Of a DNA stretch of 64,000 nucleotides, positions 37,099 through 46,040 are shown one piece after another (the stretch's first letter is position 1; each line of letters opens with the position of its first letter). This DNA comes from Rhodocyclaceae bacterium (GTDB lineage: Bacteria; Pseudomonadota; Gammaproteobacteria; Burkholderiales; Rhodocyclaceae). The stretch lies in assembly GCA_016704145.1 (NCBI GenBank), contig JADJAS010000003.1, forward strand, positions 121,967 through 185,966. Reading direction: 5' to 3'. The position numbers and the translations under genes are program-made. The notes under the pieces were generated by a model, which had not been told where the DNA came from, searched no databases, and saw nothing but the letters and a program-made list of their open reading frames with translations.

Positions 37099-38153
37099 CA
37101 GCCGCGCGCCTCCCTGCCGCCGGAAATGGCCCGCAGGTATCTTTCCGCCAGTTCTTCCAGATAGAGCCTTGGATTCAAGGGATGTGACGCCAATCCACGC
37201 ATTTTCACGAGGTCATTGTAGCAACGTATCAAGCCGCCCACCGTCGCCTGCCCGGCCAGCTTGTCGATCGCGCGCGACCGATCCGTGAAATAGCGACCGC
37301 GACTGGCGAGCTTCCGCTCGACGAGTTCCAGTACCCACTTATGCACAACACCGATCAGGCTTTCCATCGACAACGCGGCCTCATCCTTGAGTTGCAACTG
37401 AAGTTCCCAGCGCGCGGCGAGACTCAACGGGTCGCTGCCGGGCTCGGCCAGGCTGGCGACGACGGCATTGAAGGCGGCGGTTCGCCCCGACTGACTTTCC
37501 GCCAGGGCCCGCAATGGCGCCCCCCCCACCCACGGAAGAAGTTCCAGCGCCTCCTTTTCGCCCATGCCGGTGAGCCATGCGCTTGCTTCGGCCAGGCTCG
37601 GTTTTGGCAACTTCATGACGCGGCATCGGCTGAGAATGGTCGGCAAGAGCGAATACAGTCTTGATGTAACCAATATAAAATAGACAGCTACAGATGGTTC
37701 CTCAAGTATTTTAAGAAGTGCATTCTGAGCTGCGACATTCATGGCCTCCGCCGGTTCAATGACAACAAGGCGAGCGCCACCCCGATGCGAACCCACGAAA
37801 ACGAAGTCTTCCAATTCGCGGATCTGCTCGATCCGGATATGTTGGCTCGCCTTCTTCTTCTCGCCCATCGGTGCATCGCCGTCGGTCTCGACCTCGGATT
37901 CGGGACGCAGATAGCGGAAATCCGGATGGTTACTTCCCGCCAGCCAATGACAGGATGGGCAGGCGCCGCAGGCTACACCCGAAGTTGGGGATTCGCACAA
38001 CATGCGGGCTGCGGCCGCCTGCGCAAAGGCGTGCTTGCCAATACCGGCCGGCCCCGCCAACAGCAGCGCATGCGGAATGCTCGCGTCAGATCGCCAAAGC
38101 CTCTGCCAGACGGCGTCGTGCCATATTAAATGTTTATTTTCAGAATATTGCAA
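37098..38153 (-). CDS. holB: DNA polymerase III subunit delta'
   Basis: HolB (351 residues) is part of the clamp loader. The P-loop-like region reads LLLAGPAGIGKHAFA, the zinc-binding cysteines are in CGACPSCHW with an earlier Cys, and the NALLKILEEP and ILSRCR motifs are present. It starts with TTG at 38153, overlapping tmk by 14 nt; no ATG is available nearby. A copy of the 24-bp element lies in the middle third. Confidence 0.93.
   Translation of the reverse strand: MQYSENKHLIWHDAVWQRLWRSDASIPHALLLAGPAGIGKHAFAQAAAARMLCESPTSGVACGACPSCHWLAGSNHPDFRYLRPESEVETDGDAPMGEKKKASQHIRIEQIRELEDFVFVGSHRGGARLVVIEPAEAMNVAAQNALLKILEEPSVAVYFILVTSRLYSLLPTILSRCRVMKLPKPSLAEASAWLTGMGEKEALELLPWVGGAPLRALAESQSGRTAAFNAVVASLAEPGSDPLSLAARWELQLQLKDEAALSMESLIGVVHKWVLELVERKLASRGRYFTDRSRAIDKLAGQATVGGLIRCYNDLVKMRGLASHPLNPRLYLEELAERYLRAISGGREARG
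37475..37498 (-). repeat. Copy 10 of the 24-bp dispersed element
   Basis: Matches 19 of 24 positions, inside holB between its second and third domains. Confidence 0.65.
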
Positions 38154-38778
38154 TTATTTCTTCAAGCGATTGTTGAATATCATCGATTGTGCCGGTTGCA
38201 TCGATAATGCGAAACCGCCCGCAACTATCCTTCGCGCGGCGCAGATATTCGGCACGTACCCGCTCGAAAAACTCGCCCTGTTCCTGCTCGAACCGATCCA
38301 GGGCCCGATCCATCCCGACCATGCGTTGGCGCGCCAGGCCGGTCGGTACATCGAACAGCAGCGTCAAGTCGGGCTGAACGCGCAGGCCGTCGCCTCCCTC
38401 GCCGCCATCGCCCTGCACCCATCGCTCCAACAACGAGAGCTTTTCCCGAGCCAGTCCGCGCCCCCCGCCCTGGTAGGCAAAACTGGCATCCGTGAAACGA
38501 TCGCAGACCACCCAATCGCCCCGGACCAGCGCCGGCTCGATAACGCACGCGAGGTGTTCGCGCCGCGCGGCGAACATCAGCAGCGCTTCGGTTTCAAGAT
38601 GCATGGGCTCGGCCAGCAGCAGCCCCCGCAGTTTTTCGCCCAACAGGGTACCACCCGGTTCCCGTGTCTGGACCACGACATGCCCGCGCGAGCGCAGGCG
38701 GGTCACCAGCCACTCCAGATGGGTGCTCTTGCCGGCACCGTCCAGCCCTTCCAGCGTGATGAACCTGCCTCGCGTCAA
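38140..38778 (-). CDS. tmk: Thymidylate kinase
   Basis: Tmk (212 residues) phosphorylates dTMP. The P-loop is LEGLDGAGKST, followed by TREPGGT and the DRFTDASFAYQGGGRG lid region. The start is TTG at 38778, one base after the mltG stop and with GGAGGG upstream; no ATG is present in the right place. Confidence 0.95.
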   Translation of the reverse strand: MTRGRFITLEGLDGAGKSTHLEWLVTRLRSRGHVVVQTREPGGTLLGEKLRGLLLAEPMHLETEALLMFAARREHLACVIEPALVRGDWVVCDRFTDASFAYQGGGRGLAREKLSLLERWVQGDGGEGGDGLRVQPDLTLLFDVPTGLARQRMVGMDRALDRFEQEQGEFFERVRAEYLRRAKDSCGRFRIIDATGTIDDIQQSLEEIIAIF

Positions 38779-38779
38779 A

Positions 38780-39781
38780 TCAGCGCCCTCCGTCCCGTTT
38801 CTGGTATTTGGCCACGGCCCGATTATGCTCTTCCAGGCTGCGCGAAAAATGGCTGCTGCCATCGCCGCGTGCGACGAAATAGAGTTTGTCGGTCGCCGGG
38901 GGCCGCAGCGTCGCGTCGAGCGAGGCCAACCCCGGCATGGCGATCGGCGTCGGCGGCAAGCCGCCGCGCGTATAGGTGTTGTAGGGGCCATCGGCCAGCA
39001 GGTCGCGCTTGCGCAGATTGCCGTCGAACTTCTCGCCCAGCCCGTAGATCACCGTCGGATCGGTCTGCAGCGGCATGCCGATGCGCAAGCGGTTGGCGAA
39101 AACCGAGGCCACCATCGGCCGGTCTGCCGACTGGCCGGTTTCCTTCTCGACGATCGAGGCCATGATCAGCGCCTGATAGGGGCTGGCATAGGACAAGGCC
39201 GGATCGCGGCCATCCCACGCCGCCGCCAGGTGGCGCTGCATGGCCCGGTAGGCGCGCCGCAGGATCGCCAGATCGCTCGACTGCTTGGCGAATAGATAAG
39301 TGTCGGGGAAGAACAGCCCTTCGGCATGAGGCTCGGCAGCGCCGATCCGGGCAAGGATTTCGGCGTCGCTCAAGCCTCGCGTGTCGTGACGAACATTGGT
39401 GTCCGCATCCAGCGCCGCGCGCAGTTGCCGGAATGTCCGCCCTTCGACGAAGACGATCTCGGCCTGCGTGACGTCGCCGCGAGTCAGCTTGTCCAACAGT
39501 TGCCGGGGAGTGATGCCGGCCTCAACTTCGTAGCTGCCGGCCTTGATGCCGTTCGCCTGGCCGGTCAGGCGCCCGAGCAGCGATATCTGCCAGGGCCGAA
39601 AACCGAACCCGGCGCCGGCCATCTCCGTCGCGGCGGCACGCAGGCCGAGGCCAGGCCGAACCTCGAAGGCAAGCGGCGATTCCCGCAGTGGCACGGGGCT
39701 TTGCGCGAACCAGGCCAGCCAGCCGGCACATGCCGCCCCGGCAAACAAGGCAACCAGAAACAGACGAAGGACGAAGCGCAT
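38780..39781 (-). CDS. mltG: Endolytic murein transglycosylase MltG
   Basis: MltG (333 residues) cuts nascent peptidoglycan and sets strand length. One N-terminal membrane segment (about 4-24), a LysM-like subdomain and the catalytic domain with the active-site Glu in MASIVEKETGQ are present, as are TDPTVIYGLG and YNTYTRGGLPPTPI. mltG-tmk-holB is a conserved order. It is divergent from ygfZ. Confidence 0.96.
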   Translation of the reverse strand: MRFVLRLFLVALFAGAACAGWLAWFAQSPVPLRESPLAFEVRPGLGLRAAATEMAGAGFGFRPWQISLLGRLTGQANGIKAGSYEVEAGITPRQLLDKLTRGDVTQAEIVFVEGRTFRQLRAALDADTNVRHDTRGLSDAEILARIGAAEPHAEGLFFPDTYLFAKQSSDLAILRRAYRAMQRHLAAAWDGRDPALSYASPYQALIMASIVEKETGQSADRPMVASVFANRLRIGMPLQTDPTVIYGLGEKFDGNLRKRDLLADGPYNTYTRGGLPPTPIAMPGLASLDATLRPPATDKLYFVARGDGSSHFSRSLEEHNRAVAKYQKRDGGR

Positions 39782-39870
39782 GAAAACGGAAGGAAAATCG
39801 GCACCCTATAATAGCGAAGCCTGACAGCGCAGGCCGACGACAACAGACACTGCCCACTCCGGAGAACCCC

Positions 39871-40863
39871 ATGACGCAGGCGACAAAGCAGGATTGGCTG
39901 GATTTTCTCGCCACCCGGCAACTGAGTGGCGACGGCGAGCATTTCGGCAGCCCTGGCGCCGAACTCGTCGCCGCGCGCGACGCCACGGTCGTGGTACCGC
40001 TCATCGATCAGGATCTGATTCGCGCGTCGGGTGAAGATGCCTGCGGTTTCCTCCACAATCTGCTGACCAACGACGTCGAGAACCTGCCCGCCGACGGCGT
40101 CCGCTTCGCGGGTTTCTGCACCGCCAAGGGGCGCCTGCTCGCCACCTTCCACCTCTGGCACGACGGGTCGGACCTCCTGCTGGCCTTGGCCGCGGACATC
40201 CAGCCGGCCATCCTCAAGAAACTCTCGATGTACGTCCTGCGCAGCAAGGTCAAACTGGCCGACCCCGGGCTGGTGCTGATCGGCGTCGCCGGTGCGGACG
40301 CCCGGGCCGTCATCGACGCGCTGGCCGATCGCGCCCGGGCGGTGCCGCTCGGCGGCAACCGCCACCTGCTGTCGATGTCACCCGCTGCCGCGATGGAAGC
40401 CTGGCCCGATCTGGCCGCCAGAGCCACGCCGGCCGGCGCGGCCGCCTGGCGCTGGCTGGAAATCGCCGCCGGCCAGCCCCGCGTGGTCGCCGCGACCCAG
40501 GAAGCCTTCGTGCCGCAGATGGTGAACATGGAACTGCCCGCCGTCGGCGGTGTCAGCTTCGCCAAGGGCTGCTATCCCGGCCAGGAAATCGTCGCCCGCA
40601 CCCAGTATCTGGGCAAGATCAAGCGTCGCATGTATCGAGCCAGGATCGACCAGGCGCTGCCGGCCGGCACCGAGGTGTTCACCGCCGAATCGGGCGACCA
40701 GCATTGCGGCGCGCTGGTCACGGTCGCGCCCTCGCCCGAGGGTGGGCATGAATGCCTGGTGGTCGTGCAATCCTCCGGTGCCGAATCCGGCGAAGTGTTC
40801 GCCGGCAAACCCGGCGGGCCGCCACGGCTGACTTTGCTGACACTGCCTTACGACGTGAGCTGA
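39871..40863 (+). CDS. ygfZ: tRNA-modifying / Fe-S repair protein YgfZ
   Basis: A 330-residue folate-dependent protein that helps assembly or repair of certain iron-sulfur enzymes such as MiaB. The signature KGCYPGQEIVAR holds the key Cys. GGAG lies 7 nt before the ATG. A nearly perfect copy of the 24-bp element encodes GGPPRLTLL at the C-terminus, beyond the conserved fold. Confidence 0.94.
   Translation: MTQATKQDWLDFLATRQLSGDGEHFGSPGAELVAARDATVVVPLIDQDLIRASGEDACGFLHNLLTNDVENLPADGVRFAGFCTAKGRLLATFHLWHDGSDLLLALAADIQPAILKKLSMYVLRSKVKLADPGLVLIGVAGADARAVIDALADRARAVPLGGNRHLLSMSPAAAMEAWPDLAARATPAGAAAWRWLEIAAGQPRVVAATQEAFVPQMVNMELPAVGGVSFAKGCYPGQEIVARTQYLGKIKRRMYRARIDQALPAGTEVFTAESGDQHCGALVTVAPSPEGGHECLVVVQSSGAESGEVFAGKPGGPPRLTLLTLPYDVS
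40812..40835 (-). repeat. Copy 11 of the 24-bp dispersed element
   Basis: Matches 23 of 24 positions, at the 3' end of ygfZ. Confidence 0.85.
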
Positions 40864-40871
40864 ACCCGGCG

Positions 40872-41684
40872 GTGTGCCTCATCCTCGTCGCCTGGCGGGC
40901 GCATCCCGACTATCCACTGGTGGTCGCCGCCAATCGGGACGAGTTCTTCGCCCGCCCGACCGCCGCCGCCGCTTTCTGGCCCGACGGCGACATCCTGGCC
41001 GGCCGTGACCTCAAGGAAGGCGGTACCTGGATGGGCATCACACGCAACGGACGCTTCGCGGCGCTGACCAACTATCGCGACCCCGCGCTGGTCCGGGAAG
41101 GCAAGGCTTCGCGCGGACAACTGGCCGCAAGCTTCCTGGCGGCCACGGCCGAGCCGATGGACTGGCTCGCCGAACTGTCCGGACGCCGCGACGATTACAA
41201 CCCGTTCAACATCCTGGTCGGTCATGCCGGCACGCTGGCCTGCCTGGAAAGCACCACGGGTACGGTGCGGCAGCTCGAACCCGGTGTCCATGGCCTTTCC
41301 AACCATCTGTTCAACTCGCCTTGGCCAAAAGTGGTGGCCGCCAAGTCGGCGCTCTCCGACGCGCTCGCGGCCCTGCCCGACGACGCGCCCCTGCTGGAAA
41401 TGCTGCGCGACGACCGGCCGCACGCCGACGCCATGCTGCCGCGCACGGGCGTTAGCCTCGAATTCGAGCGGCTCCTGTCGAGCGCCTTTGTCAAGGCCCC
41501 CGGCTACGGCACGCGCAGTTCGACCATCCTCACAGTCAGCCGTGGCGACACGCCTGCGTCGACATGTCGCTTCACCTTCGACGAACAAACCTGGCTACCC
41601 GGCGGCAAACCGGGCGCGCGCTGCCGTTATCGCTTCTCGTCGCCGTCCTCGACGGCATGCTCGACGATATCGACGCGCGTGTAA
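40872..41684 (+). CDS. NRDE (TANGO2-like) family protein
   Basis: A 270-residue protein named for the AANRDEFF motif near its N-terminus, with GGTWMGI and the GLSNHLFNSPWPKV block. TANGO2-family proteins have an Ntn-hydrolase-like look with a conserved Cys2; human TANGO2 has been linked to heme and lipid handling, but the bacterial function is not settled. The GTG start gives the expected M-C-L N-terminus. Its 3' end overlaps the convergent L,D-transpeptidase gene by 58 bp, and a copy of the 24-bp element lies near the C-terminus. Confidence 0.88.
   Translation: MCLILVAWRAHPDYPLVVAANRDEFFARPTAAAAFWPDGDILAGRDLKEGGTWMGITRNGRFAALTNYRDPALVREGKASRGQLAASFLAATAEPMDWLAELSGRRDDYNPFNILVGHAGTLACLESTTGTVRQLEPGVHGLSNHLFNSPWPKVVAAKSALSDALAALPDDAPLLEMLRDDRPHADAMLPRTGVSLEFERLLSSAFVKAPGYGTRSSTILTVSRGDTPASTCRFTFDEQTWLPGGKPGARCRYRFSSPSSTACSTISTRV
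41532..41555 (+). repeat. Copy 12 of the 24-bp dispersed element
   Basis: Matches 21 of 24 positions, in the 3' part of the NRDE gene, only 0.7 kb from copy 11 and in the opposite orientation. Confidence 0.75.
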
Positions 41685-42136
41685 GGGGGCACCAGATCGA
41701 ACAGTTCGACGATGTCGCGGTTGCGCATGCGCACGCAGCCGATCGAGCCCGGCACGCCCATCGCCACCGTATCCGGGCTGCCGTGCAGGTAGATGTAGCG
41801 GCGCATGGTATCGACGTCGCCAAGCCGGTTGAAGCCCGGCTCGGCGCCGGAGAGCCAAAGGATGCGCGTGAGGATCCAGTCTCGATTCGGAAAGCGCGCG
41901 GCCAGTTCGGGCGTCCAAATTTCCCCGGTGGGCCGGCGGCGGACGAACACCGTGTTCGCCGGCATGCCGGCGCCGATCTTGGCGCGAATCAAATGGCGCC
42001 CTCTTGGCGTCTTGTAGCTGCCCTGAATTTCACCCGGGCCATTCCTGGCCGTCGAGACCCGGTAGCGGCGTAGCGGCCGGCCGGAATCGTCGAGCAGTTC
42101 GAGCGACTGCGCGGCGATGCTGACGCGGATGCGCAT
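41627..42136 (-). CDS. L,D-transpeptidase (YkuD domain)
   Basis: A 169-residue protein that is mostly a YkuD catalytic domain: YLHGSPDTVAMG and the catalytic Cys in GSIGCVRMRNRDI. These enzymes form 3-3 peptidoglycan crosslinks or attach proteins to the wall. No signal peptide or membrane segment is visible, which is odd for an enzyme expected to act in the periplasm. The start overlaps the tadA stop. Confidence 0.88.
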   Translation of the reverse strand: MRIRVSIAAQSLELLDDSGRPLRRYRVSTARNGPGEIQGSYKTPRGRHLIRAKIGAGMPANTVFVRRRPTGEIWTPELAARFPNRDWILTRILWLSGAEPGFNRLGDVDTMRRYIYLHGSPDTVAMGVPGSIGCVRMRNRDIVELFDLVPPYTRVDIVEHAVEDGDEKR

Positions 42137-42606
42137 CAGGCGATCTCGGTGCGGGCGCGGCGCGCCGCGAAGAAGCCCGAGAGCAGCGCGCCGCATTCTT
42201 CGGCCAGGACGTCGCCTTCGATGTCGGCGTGATGGTTGAGACGTGCCTCGCCGAACAGATCGACGACGCTGCCGGCGGCGCCGGTCTTCGGATCGCGCGC
42301 GCCGAACACCACCCGCCCGATCCTCGCATGCATCATCGCACCGGCGCACATCGCGCAGGGTTCGAGCGTGACATAGAGCGTGGCGCCAGGCAGGCGGTAG
42401 TTGCCCAGCCGCGCGGCGGCGGCGCGCAAGGCCATGATTTCGGCATGCGCAGTAGGATCATGCCGGCCGATCGGCTGGTTGAAGCCACGGCCGACGATCT
42501 CGCCGTCGACCACCACCACCGCGCCGACCGGCACTTCGTCCAGCGTCGCCGCCTCGCGCGCCAGCGCCAGCGCCGCGCGCATGAAGGCCTCGTCCTCTGC
42601 CCTCAA
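42136..42606 (-). CDS. tadA: tRNA adenosine(34) deaminase TadA
   Basis: TadA (156 residues) converts A34 to inosine in the anticodon of tRNA-Arg(ACG). Zinc ligands and the catalytic Glu are in DPTAHAEIMAL and LEPCAMCAGAM. The start is TTG at 42606, coupled to the stop of the response regulator gene (TTGA); an ATG at 42582 is possible. Confidence 0.95.
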   Translation of the reverse strand: MRAEDEAFMRAALALAREAATLDEVPVGAVVVVDGEIVGRGFNQPIGRHDPTAHAEIMALRAAAARLGNYRLPGATLYVTLEPCAMCAGAMMHARIGRVVFGARDPKTGAAGSVVDLFGEARLNHHADIEGDVLAEECGALLSGFFAARRARTEIA

Positions 42607-43169
42607 GGCGCGCGACCGGCCACGACCGGCTGCCCCTCCACCAAAGCCGGATGGCGACGCTGGGGCACCAGATGCTCGTCCAGCAGGCTTTCGATGCGGG
42701 CGAATACCTCCAGCCGGGAAAACGGCTTCTTCATGAAATCGTCGGCCTCGATGCCGCTACCGAAGAACTGCTCGGTGGCATGCTCGTTGCCGCTGACCAT
42801 GATGACGGGCACCGCCTGCGTCGCGGCGTCCTTGCGCAAGGCGCGCAGCACCGCGAAACCGTTCATGCCGGGCATGACGATGTCGAGGAAGATCAGGTCC
42901 GGGCGGCGCCGGCGGACCATGTCGAGGCCCGTGGCGCCGTCGTAGGCTTCGCCGACGATGTAGCCGGCCGATTCGAGCATGCGACGCAAGGCGACCACGA
43001 TGGTCTTCGAGTCGTCGATGATCAGGGCGCTGGTACCGCGCCGGGCATTGACCCGCTGACGGGCACGACGGTCGATCGGAATCACCGCCGTCGGCCCCGG
43101 CAGCGGCGTACCCGGCACTTCCGGCTGGCCTTGCCCGAGCAGGGCGCGCAGACGATCGACGATGCTCAT
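42603..43169 (-). CDS. CheY-like response regulator with N-terminal extension
   Basis: A 188-residue protein with a single receiver domain (about residues 48-168) and no output domain. Acidic residues are in LIIDDSKTIV, the phosphorylated Asp is in LIFLDIVMPGMNGF, and the Lys is in FMKKPFSR. About 47 residues rich in basic amino acids precede it. It resembles PilG/PilH-type regulators. It lies between ppdK (17 bp upstream) and tadA (overlapping). Confidence 0.88.
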   Translation of the reverse strand: MSIVDRLRALLGQGQPEVPGTPLPGPTAVIPIDRRARQRVNARRGTSALIIDDSKTIVVALRRMLESAGYIVGEAYDGATGLDMVRRRRPDLIFLDIVMPGMNGFAVLRALRKDAATQAVPVIMVSGNEHATEQFFGSGIEADDFMKKPFSRLEVFARIESLLDEHLVPQRRHPALVEGQPVVAGRAP

Positions 43170-43186
43170 GGCCGTCCGCGCCCCGC

Positions 43187-45961
43187 TCAGCCGGGCTGCT
43201 TGAGTTGCGCCTGCGCGGCCGCCAGCCGGGCGATCGGCACGCGCGGTCCGGAGCACGACACGTAGGTCAGCCCCAGCCCGTGGCAGAACTCGATGGAAGC
43301 CGGGTGGCCGCCATGCTCGCCGCAGATGCCGATCTTCAACTCGGGCTGCGTGCCGCGCCCCCGCTCCACGGCGATCTTCATCACCTCGCCGACACCCTTG
43401 ACATCGAGCACCTCGAAAGGATTGTCCTGCAGGATGCCCGCCTCGTTGTAGGCCGGCAAAAACTTGTTCTCGGCATCCTCGCGCGAGAACGAGAACGTAG
43501 CTTGGGTAAGATCGTTGGTGCCGAACGAGAAGAATTCGGCGGTCTCGGCCATGCGGCCGGCGCGCATGCAGGCACGCACCACTTCCAGCATGGAGCCGAA
43601 CTTGTATTGCACGTCGATGCCATGGGTGAGTTCGACGATCTTGTGGATGCGCTCGACGAAGCTCTTGATGCGCTTGAGTTCCTCGACCGTCGCCACTTGC
43701 GGCACCATGATTTCCGGATAGACCTCGACACCCTCCTTGGCGCACAGCGCCGCCGCTTCGAGGATGGCCTGGATCTGCATGGAGTAGATCTCCGGATAGG
43801 TGATGCCGAGCCGGACGCCACGATGGCCGAGCATGGGGTTCACCTCGGCCAGCGCGCGCACTTTGCGCAGCGTCTTTTCCTTCTTGACGATCACGTCCTC
43901 CTCGAGGTGCGACTCCTTGAAGATGTCGAGTGCGTCGGTCAGGCGACCGAGGCCGTCGGCGTATTTCTGGTAGAGGCCCGGATTGAGCATCTTGAGGGTA
44001 TCCGGCAGTTCCTCGATGCCCTTGATGGTTTCCTTCAGGTGGCGCAGATGGGTGATTTCCATTTCCAGTTGCGCGGCGGTCGGCAGGAACTCGTGCATCG
44101 GTGGGTCGAGCAGGCGCACCGTCACCGGCAGCCCTTTCATGGCCTTGAAAATGCCCTTGAAATCGTTGCGCTGGATCGGCAGCAGCCGGTCGAGCGCCGC
44201 CTGCCGCTCGTCCAGCGATTCCGCGAGAATCATCTCCTGCACGATCGGCAGCCGGTCGGTACTGTTGAACATGCGCTCGGTGCGGCACAAGCCGATGCCC
44301 TTGGCGCCGAAGACGCGCGCCTTGGCGGCGTCGTTGGGCGTGTCGGCATTGGCGCGCACTTGCAGCCGCGCCGCCTTGTCGGCCCAATCCAGCAGGACGT
44401 TCAGCTCGGCGGAGAATTCCGGCTCGACGGTCGGCACTTCGCCGGCATAGACGTGGCCGGTGCCGCCGTCGATGGTGACGACGTCGCCCTCGTGCAGCGT
44501 CATGTCGCCGATCTTGGCCTTGCGCTGGATATCGTCGATGTGAATCGCCTCGCAGCCCGACACGCAGGGCTTGCCCATGCCGCGCGCCACCACGGCCGCG
44601 TGGGAGGTCTTGCCGCCGCGGCTGGTCAGGATGCCCTGGGCCTGGAAGAAGCCGTGGATGTCCTCGGGCTTGGTCTCCTCGCGCACCAGGATGATCTTTT
44701 CGCCGGCCCGGCCGCGCGCCTCGGCGGTGTCGGCGTCGAAAACGATATGACCCGAGGCCGCTCCCGGCGAGGCCGGCAAGCCCTGCGCCAGGCTCTTGCC
44801 CTTGAAGTTGGGCGACAGCTGCGGCACCAGCAGTTGTTCCAGCACGGCCGGCTCGACGCGCAGCAGCGCCTTCTCGCGCGTGATCAGCCCTTCGTTGGCC
44901 ATTTCCACCGAGGTGCGCACCATGGCACGGGCGTTCATCTTGCCGTTGCGCGTCTGCAGGCAGTAGAGCTTGCCTTTCTCGATGGTGAATTCGAAATCCT
45001 GCACTTCCTTGTAGTGCGACTCCAACCGGTTGTGCAGTTCCATCAGCTGCGCATAGATTTCCGGCATCTCGGTCGACATCTCGGCGATCGGCTTGGGTGT
45101 GCGGATGCCGGCGACGACGTCCTCGCCCTGGGCATTGACCAGATATTCGCCGTAGATCTGGTTTTCGCCATTGCCCGGATTGCGCGTGAAGCCGACGCCG
45201 GTACCCGAATCATTGCCCATGTTGCCGAAGACCATGGTGCAGATGTTCACCGCCGTGCCGTTGGCCATGGCCGGCGTGATCTTGAACTGCTTGCGATAGT
45301 CGATGGCGCGCTTGCCGTTCCAGGAGCGGAACACGGCCTTGACGGCGATTTCCAGCTGTTCGTAGGGGTCTTGCGGGAACGGCTTGCCGGAGTGACTGTG
45401 GACGATGGCCAGGAAGGTTTCGGACAGTTCCTTCAGATGCTCGGCCTTGAGATCGACGTCCTGCTTGGCGGCGTAGCGGGCCTTGAGTTCCCCCATCTTG
45501 CTGTCGAAGTGTTCGTCGGCAATGTTCAGCGCGATCTTGCCGAACAGCTGGATGAAGCGCCGATAGGCGTCCCAGGCGAAGCGTTCGTTCTTGGTCTGCT
45601 TGATCAGGCCCTTGATCGATTCGCCGTTCAGCCCGAGGTTGAGGATGGTATCCATCATGCCGGGCATGGACATTGCCGAACCCGAGCGCACGGACACCAG
45701 CAGCGGGTTGTCGTTGGAACCGAAGCCCTTGCCGGTCTTCTTCTCCAGGTCGGCCATGTACTGCTTGACGGTATCCCACAGGCCATCGGGCAGGTTGCCT
45801 TTCTCGAGGTAGGCCAGACACGCCTCCGTACTGACCGTGAAACCCGGCGGCACGGCGAGCCCGATCTGGGTCATTTCGCACAGATTGGCGCCCTTGCCGC
45901 CCAGCAGCATTTTGTTCTTGCCATCGCCTTCCTCGAAGGCGAAAACGAACGTCTTGGTCAT
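43187..45961 (-). CDS. ppdK: Pyruvate, phosphate dikinase
   Basis: PPDK (924 residues) interconverts pyruvate, ATP and phosphate with phosphoenolpyruvate, AMP and diphosphate. The N-terminal ATP-binding domain has GGKGANLCEM, the swivelling domain carries the phospho-His in GGKTSHAAVVARG, and the C-terminal PEP domain ends with the catalytic Cys in SCSGPRVPIARLAAAQA and upstream CGEHGGHP. The ATG at 45961 has GGAG 7 nt upstream; an ATG at 45973 is in frame but lacks a site. It allows gluconeogenic or reversible glycolytic flux. Confidence 0.96.
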   Translation of the reverse strand: MTKTFVFAFEEGDGKNKMLLGGKGANLCEMTQIGLAVPPGFTVSTEACLAYLEKGNLPDGLWDTVKQYMADLEKKTGKGFGSNDNPLLVSVRSGSAMSMPGMMDTILNLGLNGESIKGLIKQTKNERFAWDAYRRFIQLFGKIALNIADEHFDSKMGELKARYAAKQDVDLKAEHLKELSETFLAIVHSHSGKPFPQDPYEQLEIAVKAVFRSWNGKRAIDYRKQFKITPAMANGTAVNICTMVFGNMGNDSGTGVGFTRNPGNGENQIYGEYLVNAQGEDVVAGIRTPKPIAEMSTEMPEIYAQLMELHNRLESHYKEVQDFEFTIEKGKLYCLQTRNGKMNARAMVRTSVEMANEGLITREKALLRVEPAVLEQLLVPQLSPNFKGKSLAQGLPASPGAASGHIVFDADTAEARGRAGEKIILVREETKPEDIHGFFQAQGILTSRGGKTSHAAVVARGMGKPCVSGCEAIHIDDIQRKAKIGDMTLHEGDVVTIDGGTGHVYAGEVPTVEPEFSAELNVLLDWADKAARLQVRANADTPNDAAKARVFGAKGIGLCRTERMFNSTDRLPIVQEMILAESLDERQAALDRLLPIQRNDFKGIFKAMKGLPVTVRLLDPPMHEFLPTAAQLEMEITHLRHLKETIKGIEELPDTLKMLNPGLYQKYADGLGRLTDALDIFKESHLEEDVIVKKEKTLRKVRALAEVNPMLGHRGVRLGITYPEIYSMQIQAILEAAALCAKEGVEVYPEIMVPQVATVEELKRIKSFVERIHKIVELTHGIDVQYKFGSMLEVVRACMRAGRMAETAEFFSFGTNDLTQATFSFSREDAENKFLPAYNEAGILQDNPFEVLDVKGVGEVMKIAVERGRGTQPELKIGICGEHGGHPASIEFCHGLGLTYVSCSGPRVPIARLAAAQAQLKQPG

Positions 45962-46040
45962 GACACGCTCCATGGAGTTTGCGAAAAACGGAATTAATAC
46001 GAAAACATAACAGAAAGGGTCGCCGACGAGTTGTCTTGGG

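Noticed and set aside
43205..45997. 930-codon plus-strand open frame opposite ppdK
   Set aside because: Mirror frame of a highly conserved gene; its translation is His/Asp/Leu-rich low-complexity sequence without motifs.
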